Notes under the pieces: model-generated
What the model was told of the DNA's origin: nothing
Database searches by the model: none
The model's input: only the letters and a program-made list of their open reading frames with translations
Shown: piece after piece, positions 56,146-64,000 of the stretch
How the letters are laid out: each line of letters starts with the position of its first letter
Numbering within the stretch: position 1 is the first letter of the stretch
Position numbers and translations under genes: made by a program
Source: Aquariibacter albus
GTDB lineage: Bacteria; Pseudomonadota; Gammaproteobacteria; Burkholderiales; Burkholderiaceae_C
Length of the DNA stretch: 64,000 nucleotides
Direction: 5' to 3'
NCBI RefSeq assembly: GCF_014145335.1
Contig: NZ_JACIVI010000002.1
Coordinates: forward strand, 236,741 to 300,740

Positions 56146-57099
56146 TCAGCGCCGGTCGAGTTCGCGGTGGCGCAGCAGCACCGCGCCGAGGTGGGCGCAG
56201 GCCGGATCGCCGGCCGCGCGGGCCGCGCGGAAGCGCGCGGCAAGCTGCTCGGCGGCATGCACCGAGCGGTGCTGGCCGCCGGTGCAGCCGATGGCCACGG
56301 TCAGCGAGGCGCGCTGGTCGCGCGCGTAGTCGGGCAGCCAGCGGCGCAGGAAGTCGGCGATGCGCTCGTGCATCTCCAGCACCTCGGGCTGGGCCTGCAG
56401 CCAGTCGGCGACGGGCGCATCGCGGCCGGTCAGCGCGCGCAGCCCGGCCTCGTAGTGCGGGTTGGGCAGCACGCGCAGGTCGAAGACGAGGTCGGCATCC
56501 AGCGGCACGCCGGCCTTGAAGGCAAAGGACTCGAAGGCCAGGCTGAGCGCACCCGGCGGCGCATCGACGAGCTGCCGCAGGCGCGCGCGCAACTGGCTGG
56601 CCGCGAGCAGGCTGGTGTCGATCACGGTGGCGGATTCGCGCAGCTCGGCCAGCAGCTCGCGCTCCAGCTCGATCGCATCGACCAGGGCGCGGTGGGCGGT
56701 GTCGGCATCCTCCGCGGCGGGGTCGGCCGGCCGGCTCAGCGGGTGGCGGCGGCGCGTCTCAGCATAGCGGCGCACCAGCGCCTCGGTGCGGGCGTCGAGA
56801 AAGATGACCTGCACTGGCGTGCCACGGCTGCGCAGGGCGGCCAGGCCGGGGCCGAGGTGGCAGAGCGAGTGCGCGGCGCGCACGTCCATGGCGATGGCCA
56901 CGCGGCGCGGCGGGCTGCCGGGTTCGGTTTCCAGCGCGACGAAGGCGCCGAGCAGCTCGGGCGGCAGGTTGTCGACGCAGTAGAAGCCGGCATCCTCCAG
57001 CGCTCGCAGGGCCACCGATTTGCCCGAACCCGAAATGCCGGTGATCAGCACCAGCTCGGGATGGCTCGGCGGCGGCGGGAAAGTCAGGGCATCCGGCAT
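56146..57099 (-). CDS. rapZ: RNase adapter protein RapZ
   Basis: RapZ is a nucleotide-binding adapter that, in enterobacteria, guides RNase E to the GlmZ small RNA and so tunes glucosamine-6-phosphate synthesis. The 317-residue protein has Walker [12 protein letters not shown] near residue 21, [13 protein letters not shown], the [13 protein letters not shown] segment, [17 protein letters not shown], and the C-terminal [12 protein letters not shown]. It is a little longer than the 284-residue E. coli protein. No ptsN, hprK or npr gene adjoins it here. Confidence 0.95.
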   Translation of the reverse strand: MPDALTFPPPPSHPELVLITGISGSGKSVALRALEDAGFYCVDNLPPELLGAFVALETEPGSPPRRVAIAMDVRAAHSLCHLGPGLAALRSRGTPVQVIFLDARTEALVRRYAETRRRHPLSRPADPAAEDADTAHRALVDAIELERELLAELRESATVIDTSLLAASQLRARLRQLVDAPPGALSLAFESFAFKAGVPLDADLVFDLRVLPNPHYEAGLRALTGRDAPVADWLQAQPEVLEMHERIADFLRRWLPDYARDQRASLTVAIGCTGGQHRSVHAAEQLAARFRAARAAGDPACAHLGAVLLRHRELDRR

Positions 57100-57160
57100 G
57101 CGGCGCAGCCTAACAAACCCGCGCCGGCCCCTGCGCACCGCAGGCTGTGCCCTGCGGCCC

Positions 57161-58906
57161 TCAGCGTGCGGTTTTGAGCGGCGTGACCGGGGCCGGCGGC
57201 CGACGGCTGGTCTCGGCGGCCAGCAGGCTGCGCGCATGGGCGCGGCTGGTGGCCGCCTCGCCACCGAGCATGCGGGCGAGCTCGTCCACCCGGGCGGCCT
57301 GATCCAGGGCCTCGACGGCGCTGTGCGTGCGGCCGGCCACGGTCTGCTTGCGCACCACGTAGTGATGGTTGGCGGAGGCCGCCACCTGCGGCAGGTGGGT
57401 GACGGCGAAGACCTGACGCTCGCGGCCCAGGCGGTGCATCAGCGCGCCCACGGCATCGGCCACCGCGCCGCCGACGCCCGCATCGATCTCGTCGAAGATC
57501 AGCGTGTCCACCCCCGGCAGCGGGTCGGTGCCCGGCCGCGGGCTGCTGCAGGTGCTGACGGCGATGGCCAGCGCGATGCGAGACAGCTCGCCGCCCGAGG
57601 CCACCCGGGCCAGCGCCCGCGGCGTCGCGCCGGCATGGCCGGCGACGCGGAACTCGATCAGGTCCTGGCCGTGGCGCTGCGGCTCGGGCAGCGGCTCGAC
57701 CGCCACCTCGAACACGCTGCCGGCCATGCCGAGCTGCTGCAGGGCCGTGCTGACTTCACCGGCCAGGCGCGGCGCGGCCTTCAGCCGTGCGCGCCGCGCG
57801 GCCTCGGCCTGGTGGCGGTAGGCCGCCCAGGCCTGGTCGACCGCCGCCTCCAGGGCGGGGAGGTCGCTCTCGGCGTCGAGCCGTGCGCGCTCGGCCTGCC
57901 ACTGCGCCAGCAGCGTCGGCAGGGCCTCGGGCGGCTGGCGGAAGCGCCGCGCCAGGGCCAGCCAGCTGCCCAGGCGCTCGTCGAGCTCGCCCAGGCGCTG
58001 CGGGTCCAGGCCTTCGCCATGCAGGCGATGGGCGAGCTCGCGGCTGCTGTCCTCGATCAGGGCCTGCACCTGGCGCAGGGTGTCGATCGGGCCGCTCAGG
58101 CTGTTGTCGTGCACCCAGACGGCTTCCAGCCGGTCCACGGCCGCGTCGACGCAGCCGGCCGCGCCCGGGCCTTCGGCGGCGTCCCCGCCGTTCAGCGCCG
58201 CCCCCGCGGCGGCCAGGGCATCGAGGATGGCCTGGGCATGGCTGAGGCGGCGGTGCTCGGCCTCCAGCTCGGCCCATTCACCGTCCGCGGGGTTCAGGCG
58301 CTCGACCTCGCCGATCTGCCAGACCAGGCGCTCGCGTTCGGTCTCGCGTTCGGCCTGGCGGCTGCGCGCGGCGTCCAGACGCTCGCGGGCCTGCTTCCAG
58401 GTGGCGTGGGCCGCGGCCAGTGCGCCGGTGTCCACGCCGGCCCGGCTGTCGAGCAGTGCGCGCACCGGCTCGGGGCGGGTCAGGCCCTGCCAGGCGTGCT
58501 GGCCGTGGATGTCGACCAGCCACTCGCCGAGCTCGCGCAGCTGGCTGACGGTGGCGGGCGCGCCATTGATCCAGGCGCGGCTCTTGCCCTGGCTGTCGAC
58601 GGTGCGGCGCAGCAGCAGGCTGCCGCCGCCGAGGCCGTCGGGGTCGGCGGCGGAATCGAAGCCCCCGTCGGACAGCCAGCCGGCCAGGCCCTCGGGCGTG
58701 TCGAACTCGGCGGCGATCTCCGCCCGTGCCGCGCCCTCGCGCACGACACCGCTGTCGGCCCGCTGGCCCAGGGCCAGTTGCAGGGCATCGATCAGGATGG
58801 ACTTGCCGGCCCCGGTCTCGCCGGTCAGCGCGGTGTAGCCCGGCCCGAACTCCAGTTCGAGGGCGGGCACGATGACGAAGTCACGCAGGCTCAGTCGGCG
58901 CAGCAT
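57161..58906 (-). CDS. recN: DNA repair protein RecN
   Basis: RecN is an SMC-like ATPase that holds DNA ends together in double-strand-break repair. The 581-residue protein has [14 protein letters not shown] and Walker [12 protein letters not shown] at the start, a coiled-coil central region (Arg/Ala/Glu-rich, about 150-370), the signature [13 protein letters not shown], Walker [14 protein letters not shown] and [17 protein letters not shown] near the end. It lies 84 bases after nadK in the same direction, the usual betaproteobacterial order. Confidence 0.96.
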   Translation of the reverse strand: MLRRLSLRDFVIVPALELEFGPGYTALTGETGAGKSILIDALQLALGQRADSGVVREGAARAEIAAEFDTPEGLAGWLSDGGFDSAADPDGLGGGSLLLRRTVDSQGKSRAWINGAPATVSQLRELGEWLVDIHGQHAWQGLTRPEPVRALLDSRAGVDTGALAAAHATWKQARERLDAARSRQAERETERERLVWQIGEVERLNPADGEWAELEAEHRRLSHAQAILDALAAAGAALNGGDAAEGPGAAGCVDAAVDRLEAVWVHDNSLSGPIDTLRQVQALIEDSSRELAHRLHGEGLDPQRLGELDERLGSWLALARRFRQPPEALPTLLAQWQAERARLDAESDLPALEAAVDQAWAAYRHQAEAARRARLKAAPRLAGEVSTALQQLGMAGSVFEVAVEPLPEPQRHGQDLIEFRVAGHAGATPRALARVASGGELSRIALAIAVSTCSSPRPGTDPLPGVDTLIFDEIDAGVGGAVADAVGALMHRLGRERQVFAVTHLPQVAASANHHYVVRKQTVAGRTHSAVEALDQAARVDELARMLGGEAATSRAHARSLLAAETSRRPPAPVTPLKTAR

Positions 58907-58990
58907 GGCAAGGGGCTCGGTGGGGGCCGGATCGGAAGCGTGGATTGTGCGCAGGGGCTGCTGACCGTGTGGCGATGGGGCCCGCGGCCC

Positions 58991-59899
58991 TCAGTCGCCG
59001 CTGCCCGGGCCGCTGCTGCCTTCGTTCCAGCGCAGCTTGCGGCGCAGCGTGGCGTAGTAGCTCCAGCCGCGCGGATGCAGGAAGCGCACCCGGTGCGCGC
59101 TGCGCCGCACCAGGATGCGGTCGCCGTGCAGCAGGCTGGCCAGGCCCTGGTGGTCGAAATTCAGGCTGCAGTCGCGGCCGGCGACGATCTCGATCGCGAC
59201 CTCGCCCGAATCCGGCAGCACGATCGGCCGGTTCGACAGCGAGTGTGGCGCGATCGGCACCAACACCCAGCCGGCGATGCCCGGATGCAGCAGCGGCCCG
59301 CCGGCCGAGAGCGCATAGGCCGTGGAGCCGGTCGGCGAGGCGATGATCAGGCCGTCGGCGCGGAAGTTGGCGACGAAATCGCCCTGCACCTCCACGCGCA
59401 TCTCGACCATGCCGGAGATGCCGCCGCGGGTGACGACCACATCGTTGACGGCATGGCCCTCGAAGATGGTGCGGCGCAGGCTGCCGCCTTCATCGCGGGT
59501 CACGCAGCCGGCCAGCATGGTGCGCTGCTCTTCCTCGTAGTCGCCGGCGATCATCGGCGCCAGGGTCTCGCGCAGGGCTTCCAGCGGGATGTCGGTGATG
59601 AAGCCGAGCCGGCCCTGGTTGATGCCCACCAGCGGCACGTTCTGCGGTGCGAGCTGGCGGGCCACCGCCAGCATCGTGCCGTCGCCCCCGACGACCACGG
59701 CCAGGTCGCAGTGACGGCCGATCTGCTCGGGCGGCAGCACCGGGTGCTCGCCCAGTCCGGTGTTCAGCGCGGTGGCCTCGTCCAGCGAGACCTCCAGGCC
59801 CTGGCTCAGCAGGAAGTCGGCCACCTGGGCCAACACCCGGCGGCTGCCGGGGGCCTGGTACTTGCCCACGAGGGCCGCATGTTTGAAGCGCGCGGGCAT
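58991..59899 (-). CDS. nadK: NAD kinase
   Basis: NadK phosphorylates NAD to NADP using ATP. The 302-residue protein has the GGDGT motif ([10 protein letters not shown]), GRLGFITDI, the NDVVVTRG segment and [16 protein letters not shown]. The start at 59899 gives the typical [15 protein letters not shown] opening. It is divergent from hrcA, with a 147-base spacer (59,900-60,046). Confidence 0.96.
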   Translation of the reverse strand: MPARFKHAALVGKYQAPGSRRVLAQVADFLLSQGLEVSLDEATALNTGLGEHPVLPPEQIGRHCDLAVVVGGDGTMLAVARQLAPQNVPLVGINQGRLGFITDIPLEALRETLAPMIAGDYEEEQRTMLAGCVTRDEGGSLRRTIFEGHAVNDVVVTRGGISGMVEMRVEVQGDFVANFRADGLIIASPTGSTAYALSAGGPLLHPGIAGWVLVPIAPHSLSNRPIVLPDSGEVAIEIVAGRDCSLNFDHQGLASLLHGDRILVRRSAHRVRFLHPRGWSYYATLRRKLRWNEGSSGPGSGD

Positions 59900-60046
59900 G
59901 AGGAATGCAGGAGAGGGTGTCGAAAAATTACACCACAGCCCCCTGCGCCCGCCGGCCGCGGCAGCCTGGGGGGAACCCGCTGCCCGCACGGTCCCGGTGC
60001 GCCCCCCGGGGCCAGGGGTCAGGAGCGCCCTCCTAGAATCCGCGCC

Positions 60047-61069
60047 ATGCTGGACGACCGCGCCAAGACCCTGCTGAAGACCCTGGTCGAGCGCTACATC
60101 GCCGACGGGCAGCCAGTCGGCTCGCGCACCCTGTCGCGGGCCTCGGGCCTGGAACTGAGCCCCGCGACCATCCGCAACGTGATGGCCGATCTGGAAGATC
60201 TCGGCCTGATCGCCAGCCCGCACACCAGCGCCGGCCGCGTGCCCACCGCCCGCGGCTACCGGCTCTTCGTCGACACCATGCTCACCGCGCGGCCGCTCGA
60301 TGCCGCCCAGGTGCTGCCCCCCGAGGGGGCCGCGCCGCTGGCGCCGGACCAGCCGCAGCGCGTGATCGCCCATGCGGCGCAGATGCTGTCGAGCCTGTCG
60401 AGTTTCGTCGGCGTGATCACCGCACCGCGCAAGGCCGGCGTCTTCCACCACATCGAGTTCCTGCGCCTGGGCGAGCGGCGCGTGCTGGTCATCCTGGTCG
60501 CGCCGGACGGCGATGTGCAGAACCGCCTGATCGTCACGGCGCAGGACTTCACCGCCGCCCAGCTCATCGAGGCCACCAACTTCATCAACGCGCACTACGC
60601 CGGCCTGACGCTGGACGCGGTGCGCGAGAAGCTGCACACCGAGGTGGACGCCCTGCGCGGCGAGATCGCCCAGCTCATGCAGGCCGCCGTGCAGATGGGC
60701 AGCGCCGCCGCGGGCGAGCCGGCCGAGCAGCTCGTCGTCAGCGGCGAGCGCAATCTGCTGACCGTGCAGGACTTCTCCAGCGACCTCGGCAGCCTGCGCA
60801 AGATGTTCGAGCTCTTCGAGCAGAAGACCCAGCTCATGCGCCTGCTGGAGGTCTCCAGCCGCGCCGAGGGCGTGCGCATCTACATCGGCGGCGAGAGCCA
60901 GTTCGTGCCCTACGAGGAGCTGTCGGTCGTCTCCGCGCCCTACACGGTCGACGGCCAGGTCGTCGGCACCCTGGGCGTGATCGGCCCGACCCGCATGGCC
61001 TACGAGCGCATGATCCAGATCGTGGACATCACCTCGCGCCTGGTCGGCCAGGCGCTCAGCCAGAAATAG
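60047..61069 (+). CDS. hrcA: Heat-shock transcriptional repressor HrcA
   Basis: HrcA represses chaperone genes by binding CIRCE operators. The 340-residue protein has the N-terminal winged helix with [30 protein letters not shown] and [14 protein letters not shown], the GAF-like centre ([21 protein letters not shown]), and the C-terminal [11 protein letters not shown]-type segment ([11 protein letters not shown]). TAGAAT at 60034-60039 lies only seven bases before the ATG and is preceded by an inverted repeat AGGAG/CTCCT (60021-60034). No ribosome-binding site sits at normal distance, so the mRNA may be leaderless. No CIRCE element is visible. Confidence 0.95.
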   Translation: MLDDRAKTLLKTLVERYIADGQPVGSRTLSRASGLELSPATIRNVMADLEDLGLIASPHTSAGRVPTARGYRLFVDTMLTARPLDAAQVLPPEGAAPLAPDQPQRVIAHAAQMLSSLSSFVGVITAPRKAGVFHHIEFLRLGERRVLVILVAPDGDVQNRLIVTAQDFTAAQLIEATNFINAHYAGLTLDAVREKLHTEVDALRGEIAQLMQAAVQMGSAAAGEPAEQLVVSGERNLLTVQDFSSDLGSLRKMFELFEQKTQLMRLLEVSSRAEGVRIYIGGESQFVPYEELSVVSAPYTVDGQVVGTLGVIGPTRMAYERMIQIVDITSRLVGQALSQK

Positions 61070-61117
61070 GGCGGGAGGCCGCCCCGGCGCCGCGCCACAA
61101 TGTGCGGCTTGCCCTGG

Positions 61118-61194
61118 GGGCCGGAAGCTTAAGCGGTATAAGCAAGCGACTCATAATCGTTCGACAGTGGGTTCGAGTCCCACCCGGCCTACCA
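61118..61194 (+). tRNA. tRNA with CAT anticodon (Met elongator or Ile2)
   Basis: A 77-base cloverleaf with encoded CCA. Acceptor GGGCCGG (61118-61124) pairs with CCGGCCT (61184-61190), the first pair being G-U. D stem is GCTT/AAGC. The anticodon stem is AGCGA/TCGTT with loop CTCATAA (anticodon CAT at 61152-61154). T arm is GTGGG-TTCGAGT-CCCAC. The anticodon stem resembles tRNA-Ile2 (CAU, modified by TilS) more than elongator tRNA-Met, but isotype cannot be settled by eye. It is not the initiator type. Confidence 0.92.
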
Positions 61195-61223
61195 CCCCTG
61201 GCCTTCTGTCGCGACCCGCCCCG

Positions 61224-61700
61224 ATGTCCCTGCCCAACGAGATCGAGATCCGCGTGCTCGATGCACGTCTGAACGACTGGGGTCTGCCGCGCTACCAGAC
61301 CGCGCTGGCGGCTGGTCTCGACCTGATCGCCTGCCTCGATGCCCCGCTGACGCTGGAGCCGCAGGCCCCGGCCGTGCTCATCCCCAGCGGCCTGGCCCTG
61401 CACATGAATGCCGAGGGCCTTTGCGCGATGGTGCTGCCCCGTTCCGGCCTGGGCCACAAGAAGGGCCTGGTGCTGGGCAATGGGGTGGGCCTGATCGATG
61501 CGGACTACACCGCCCAGCTCTACATCAGCGCCTGGAACCGCAACCCGGCCGGCAGCGGCTCCGCCCTCACCGTGCAGCCGGGCGAGCGCATCGCGCAGCT
61601 GGTCTTCGTGCCGGTGCTGCGGCCGGCGCTGCGGGTGGTCGAGCAGTTCAGCGCCGGCAGCGCGCGCGGCGCGGGCGGCTTCGGCTCGACGGGGGTCTGA
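61224..61700 (+). CDS. dut: Deoxyuridine 5'-triphosphate nucleotidohydrolase (dUTPase)
   Basis: This homotrimeric enzyme converts dUTP to dUMP, keeping uracil out of DNA. The 158-residue protein has all five family motifs: AAGLDLIA, PRSGLGHKKGLVL, GLIDADYTAQL, GERIAQLVFVPV and GAGGFGSTG. It lies 30 bases after the tRNA gene on the same strand and may be read through from it. Confidence 0.96.
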   Translation: MSLPNEIEIRVLDARLNDWGLPRYQTALAAGLDLIACLDAPLTLEPQAPAVLIPSGLALHMNAEGLCAMVLPRSGLGHKKGLVLGNGVGLIDADYTAQLYISAWNRNPAGSGSALTVQPGERIAQLVFVPVLRPALRVVEQFSAGSARGAGGFGSTGV

Positions 61701-61743
61701 GGCCCGCAGGCCGGACAGGCGGCGGGGCCGCCCGCGGCCGGTT

Positions 61744-62943
61744 TCAGCCTTCGCTCTCGGGCGTGGCGCGGATCTTGTGGATCGCCAGGTCGGCGCCGAG
61801 GTATTCCTCCTCCGCATCCAGCCGCAGACCGACCACGGCCTTGATCAGGCCGTAGACCAGGGTGCCGCCCAGCCCGGCGATCAGCACCCCGGCCAGCGTG
61901 CCGACCAGTTGTGCGCCGAAGCTCACCCCGCCCAGGCCGCCGAGCGCCGTGCTGCCGAACAGGCCGGCCGCCAGGCCGCCCCAGGCGCCGCACAGGCCGT
62001 GCAGCGGCCAGACGCCCAGCACGTCGTCGATCTTCAGCTTGTTCTGCGTGATGACGAACATCTTCACGAACAGCGCGCCGGCCACGCCGCCGGTGATCAG
62101 GGCGCCCAGCGGATGCATCAGGTCCGAGCCGGCGCAGACGGCGACCAGGCCGGCCAGCGGGCCGTTGTAGGCAAAGCCCGGGTCGTTGCGGCCCAGGGCC
62201 CAGGCGACGAGCGTGCCGCCGACCATGGCCATCAGCGAGTTCACCGCGACCAGGCCGCTGACCTTGTCGACGGTCTGCGCGCTCATCACATTGAAGCCGA
62301 ACCAGCCGACGGTGAGGATCCAGGCGCCCAGGGCCAGGAAAGGGATGTTCGAGGGCGGGTGCGCGGCGCTGACCCGGCCGTCGCGGCCGTAGCGGCCGCT
62401 GCGCGCACCGAGCAGGATGACCGCCGGCAGGGCGATCCAGCCGCCGACCGCATGCACGACGACCGAGCCGGCGAAATCGTGGAAGGGCTGGCCGAACCCG
62501 GCCGTCAGCAGCTCCTGCAGGCCGAAGCGGCCGCCCCAGACCATGCCCTCGAACAGCGGGTAGATGCCGCCGACGATCGCGAAGGTCGCGGCCAGCTGCG
62601 GATTGAAGCGGGCCCGCTCGGCGATGCCGCCGGAGATGATGGCCGGGATGGCGGCCGCGAAGGTGAGCAGGAAGAAGAACTTCACCAGCTCGAAGCCGTT
62701 GCGCGCGCCCAGCTCGGCGGCCGGCACCAGGAAGCCCACGCCGTAGGCCACGCCGTAGCCGATGAAGAAGTACGCCAGGGTCGAGACGGCGAAGTCGACC
62801 AGGATCTTCACCAGCGCATTCACCTGGTTCTTGTGCCGGACGGTGCCGAGCTCCAGGAAGGCGAAGCCCGCATGCATCGCCAGCACCATGATGGCGCCAA
62901 GAAGGATGAACAGCGTGTCGCTGCCCGCTTTCAGTTCGTCCAT
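61744..62943 (-). CDS. amtB: Ammonium transporter AmtB
   Basis: AmtB moves ammonium through the inner membrane as a trimer. The 399-residue protein has about eleven membrane segments and family landmarks: FLELGTVRHKNQVN, DFAGSVVVHAVGG (pore His), WFGFNVMSAQ, and DDVLGVWPLHGLCGAWGG (second pore His). No PII-protein gene glnK is beside it on either side. A sigma-54-type promoter lies about 90 bases upstream of the start, so expression is probably controlled by nitrogen limitation. The start was set at MDELKAG, the common opening of the family. Confidence 0.95.
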   Translation of the reverse strand: MDELKAGSDTLFILLGAIMVLAMHAGFAFLELGTVRHKNQVNALVKILVDFAVSTLAYFFIGYGVAYGVGFLVPAAELGARNGFELVKFFFLLTFAAAIPAIISGGIAERARFNPQLAATFAIVGGIYPLFEGMVWGGRFGLQELLTAGFGQPFHDFAGSVVVHAVGGWIALPAVILLGARSGRYGRDGRVSAAHPPSNIPFLALGAWILTVGWFGFNVMSAQTVDKVSGLVAVNSLMAMVGGTLVAWALGRNDPGFAYNGPLAGLVAVCAGSDLMHPLGALITGGVAGALFVKMFVITQNKLKIDDVLGVWPLHGLCGAWGGLAAGLFGSTALGGLGGVSFGAQLVGTLAGVLIAGLGGTLVYGLIKAVVGLRLDAEEEYLGADLAIHKIRATPESEG

Positions 62944-63028
62944 GCCGACCTCGTCTGCACTTGATTGGTGTTGTGGGCGCCATTCGGGTGCGCCTTGTCT
63001 CGGCTCCGTGCGAGCGCGCGGCCTGGCT

Positions 63029-63044
63029 TGCAACTCGCGTTCCA
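63029..63044 (-). promoter_or_regulatory. Sigma-54 (RpoN) promoter of amtB
   Basis: Read on the minus strand, the site is TGGAACGCGAGTTGCA. It matches the -24/-12 consensus TGGCACG-N4-TTGCW at all but one base, with GG and GC separated by the required 10 bases. The expected start site is about 63,017, giving a leader of about 74 bases. RpoN promoters need an activator such as NtrC; no clear NtrC site was found upstream. Confidence 0.8.
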
Positions 63045-63049
63045 CATCG

Positions 63050-63062
63050 GTGCGATGCGCAC
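63050..63062. promoter_or_regulatory. 13-bp palindrome just upstream of the amtB promoter
   Basis: GTGCG-ATG-CGCAC is a perfect inverted repeat six bases upstream of the -24 element. The half-site order (GTGC...GCAC) is the reverse of the NtrC consensus (GCAC...GTGC), so another regulator is more likely. It may be chance. Confidence 0.35.
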
Positions 63063-63119
63063 TGTCAAAAGGCTGAAGCCGCCCCGTCCCGGTTCATTCC
63101 GGGGCCGGCATGGGGCGAT

Positions 63120-64000
63120 TCAGGCGCGGGCTGCGGTCGCGGGGGCGCGGAAGCGCCCGAACTTCAGCAGCACCGTCGGCAGCACCAGCAGATTCAGCAG
63201 GGTGGAGCTGATCAGACCGCCGACGATCAGGGTGGCCATGGGGCCCTCGATCTCGCGCCCCGGCTCGGCGCTGCCCAGGGCGAGCGGGGCCAGGCCCAGG
63301 CCGGTGACCAGGGCGGTCATCAGGATCGAGGGCAGGCGCTCCTGCGCACCGCGCACTGCGGTGGCCAGGGTCCAGGGCAGACCGTCGACCTCCACCAGCT
63401 GCTGGTAGTGCGAGACCAGCATGATCGAGTTGCGCAGGGTGATGCCGAACAGCGTGACGAAGCCGACCACCGAGCCCAGGCTCAGCCAGCCGCCGCCGGC
63501 CAGCACCGCGGCCACCCCGCCGATCAGCGCGAAGGGCAGGTTGGCGAAGGTCAGGCCCAGGTTGCGCATCGAGCCGAAGGCCATGTAGAGCAGGGCGGCG
63601 ACGCCCAGTCCCGCCAGCAGCGCGGCGCCCACCAGTTCGCGACGGGCTGCGCGCTGGGCCAGGGCGGCGCCGGTGACCTCGATGTGGTGCCCCGGGGCCA
63701 GCTGCACCTGGGTCGCAAGGTCCTCGCGCAGGCGCTCGACGAAGCGCTCGGGGTCGCGTCGCGGGTCGATGTTGGCGATCACCGTCTGCACCCGGCGGCC
63801 GCCTTCCCGCAGGATCTTGTAGCGGCCCTGGCCGAGGTCGACGTCGGCCACTTCACCCAGTCGCAGCAGGTGACCGTCGCCGGCGCGCAGCGGCAGCTGG
63901 CGGACTTCGCCCAGGTCGTCGCGGGCCTCGGGCGGCAGGGTCAGCACCAGCGGGGTGGGACGGCCACCGAAGCGGTCGCTGCCCGCGACTTCGCCCAGCG
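63120..64000 (-). CDS. RND efflux transporter permease, C-terminal part (gene runs off the window)
   Basis: The last 293 codons of an inner-membrane proton-driven efflux pump; the start is outside the window. Visible are the end of the second periplasmic domain (LRLGEVADVDLGQGRYKILREGG), then about five transmembrane segments with FANLPFALIGGV, VGFVTLFGITLRNSIMLVSHYQQL and the final MATLIVGGLISSTLLNLLVLPTVL. The pattern fits the heavy-metal efflux (CusA/CzcA) branch better than the drug branch, but the metal-binding residues are not in view. Adjoins amtB with a 176-base spacer. Confidence 0.85.
   Translation of the reverse strand, partial: LGEVAGSDRFGGRPTPLVLTLPPEARDDLGEVRQLPLRAGDGHLLRLGEVADVDLGQGRYKILREGGRRVQTVIANIDPRRDPERFVERLREDLATQVQLAPGHHIEVTGAALAQRAARRELVGAALLAGLGVAALLYMAFGSMRNLGLTFANLPFALIGGVAAVLAGGGWLSLGSVVGFVTLFGITLRNSIMLVSHYQQLVEVDGLPWTLATAVRGAQERLPSILMTALVTGLGLAPLALGSAEPGREIEGPMATLIVGGLISSTLLNLLVLPTVLLKFGRFRAPATAARA

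Noticed and set aside
59900-60046. A CIRCE operator before hrcA
   Set aside because: The conserved TTAGCACTC-N9-GAGTGCTAA was not found; the only inverted repeat is a short AGGAG/CTCCT.
61118-61194. Calling the CAT-anticodon tRNA an initiator tRNA-fMet
   Set aside because: The three G-C pairs at the base of the anticodon stem typical of initiator tRNA are missing; the stem is AGCGA/TCGTT.
62944-63119. A canonical NtrC site (GCAC-N-GTGC) upstream of amtB
   Set aside because: The only strong palindrome has the reverse half-site order and lies too close to the promoter.

Overview
This 64 kb window is chromosomal DNA from a very GC-rich Gram-negative bacterium, most likely a betaproteobacterium of the order Burkholderiales (Rubrivivax/Leptothrix/Ideonella-like). 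The inference rests on gene content: a four-module UvrA fusion, AceK, an hrcA/nadK/recN cluster, a TakP-like TRAP system, Bap/LapA-type secretion genes and HmuRSTUV. No 16S gene is present, so the genus is uncertain.

Layout. 1-939 (minus): start of lipA and all of lipB. 940-16,050 (plus): a block of two parts. The first is an uncharacterised envelope/metal-like cluster (DUF4331 protein, small lipoprotein, TPR protein, HupE/UreJ-like membrane protein, His-rich anchored protein, TonB receptor). The second is a Fur-box-headed heme uptake operon (receptor, HmuS, HmuT, HmuU, HmuV) ending in a ModE-like regulator. 16,088-19,842 (minus): DUF493 protein, D-Ala-D-Ala carboxypeptidase, an alpha/beta hydrolase, a thioredoxin-like ferredoxin and a metallo-hydrolase. 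The order dacA-ybeD(DUF493)-lipB-lipA is contiguous in E. coli; here about 15 kb of opposite-strand genes sits inside it.

19,943-26,499 (plus): beta-carbonic anhydrase, aceK and a three-gene TRAP transporter whose large permease carries a tandem-repeat linker. 26,865-37,106: a self-contained secretion locus with an ECF sigma factor, a probable anti-sigma partner, a type I secretion ABC transporter, its HlyD-like adaptor, a TolC-like protein, two unusual Gly/Leu/Asp-rich secreted-type proteins and an OmpA-like lipoprotein. The second secreted-type protein has a LapA/Bap-like N-terminus and a 99-residue Gly-Pro-Thr stalk. I consider this the best candidate for an undescribed system.

37,286-40,636: two Cds6-like/TPR proteins (one an L,D-transpeptidase), a poly-gamma-glutamate-hydrolase-like protein and a DUF1289 protein. 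40,702-46,638: the giant tandem UvrA. 46,631-52,246: a tightly overlapping operon with two paralogous membrane alpha/beta-hydrolase-like proteins flanking a cytochrome P450 and a small membrane protein, followed by an RhlB-like glycosyltransferase. It looks like an unassigned lipid or glycolipid tailoring pathway. 52,266-59,899 (minus): GT2-type glycosyltransferase, PLP decarboxylase, Lon-N-domain protein, rapZ, recN and nadK. 60,047-61,700 (plus): hrcA, a CAT-anticodon tRNA and dut. 61,744-64,000 (minus): amtB with a clear sigma-54-type promoter, and the C-terminal part of an RND efflux pump.

All coordinates and motifs were read by eye from the sequence. Family names come from recognition of motifs, not from database searches.
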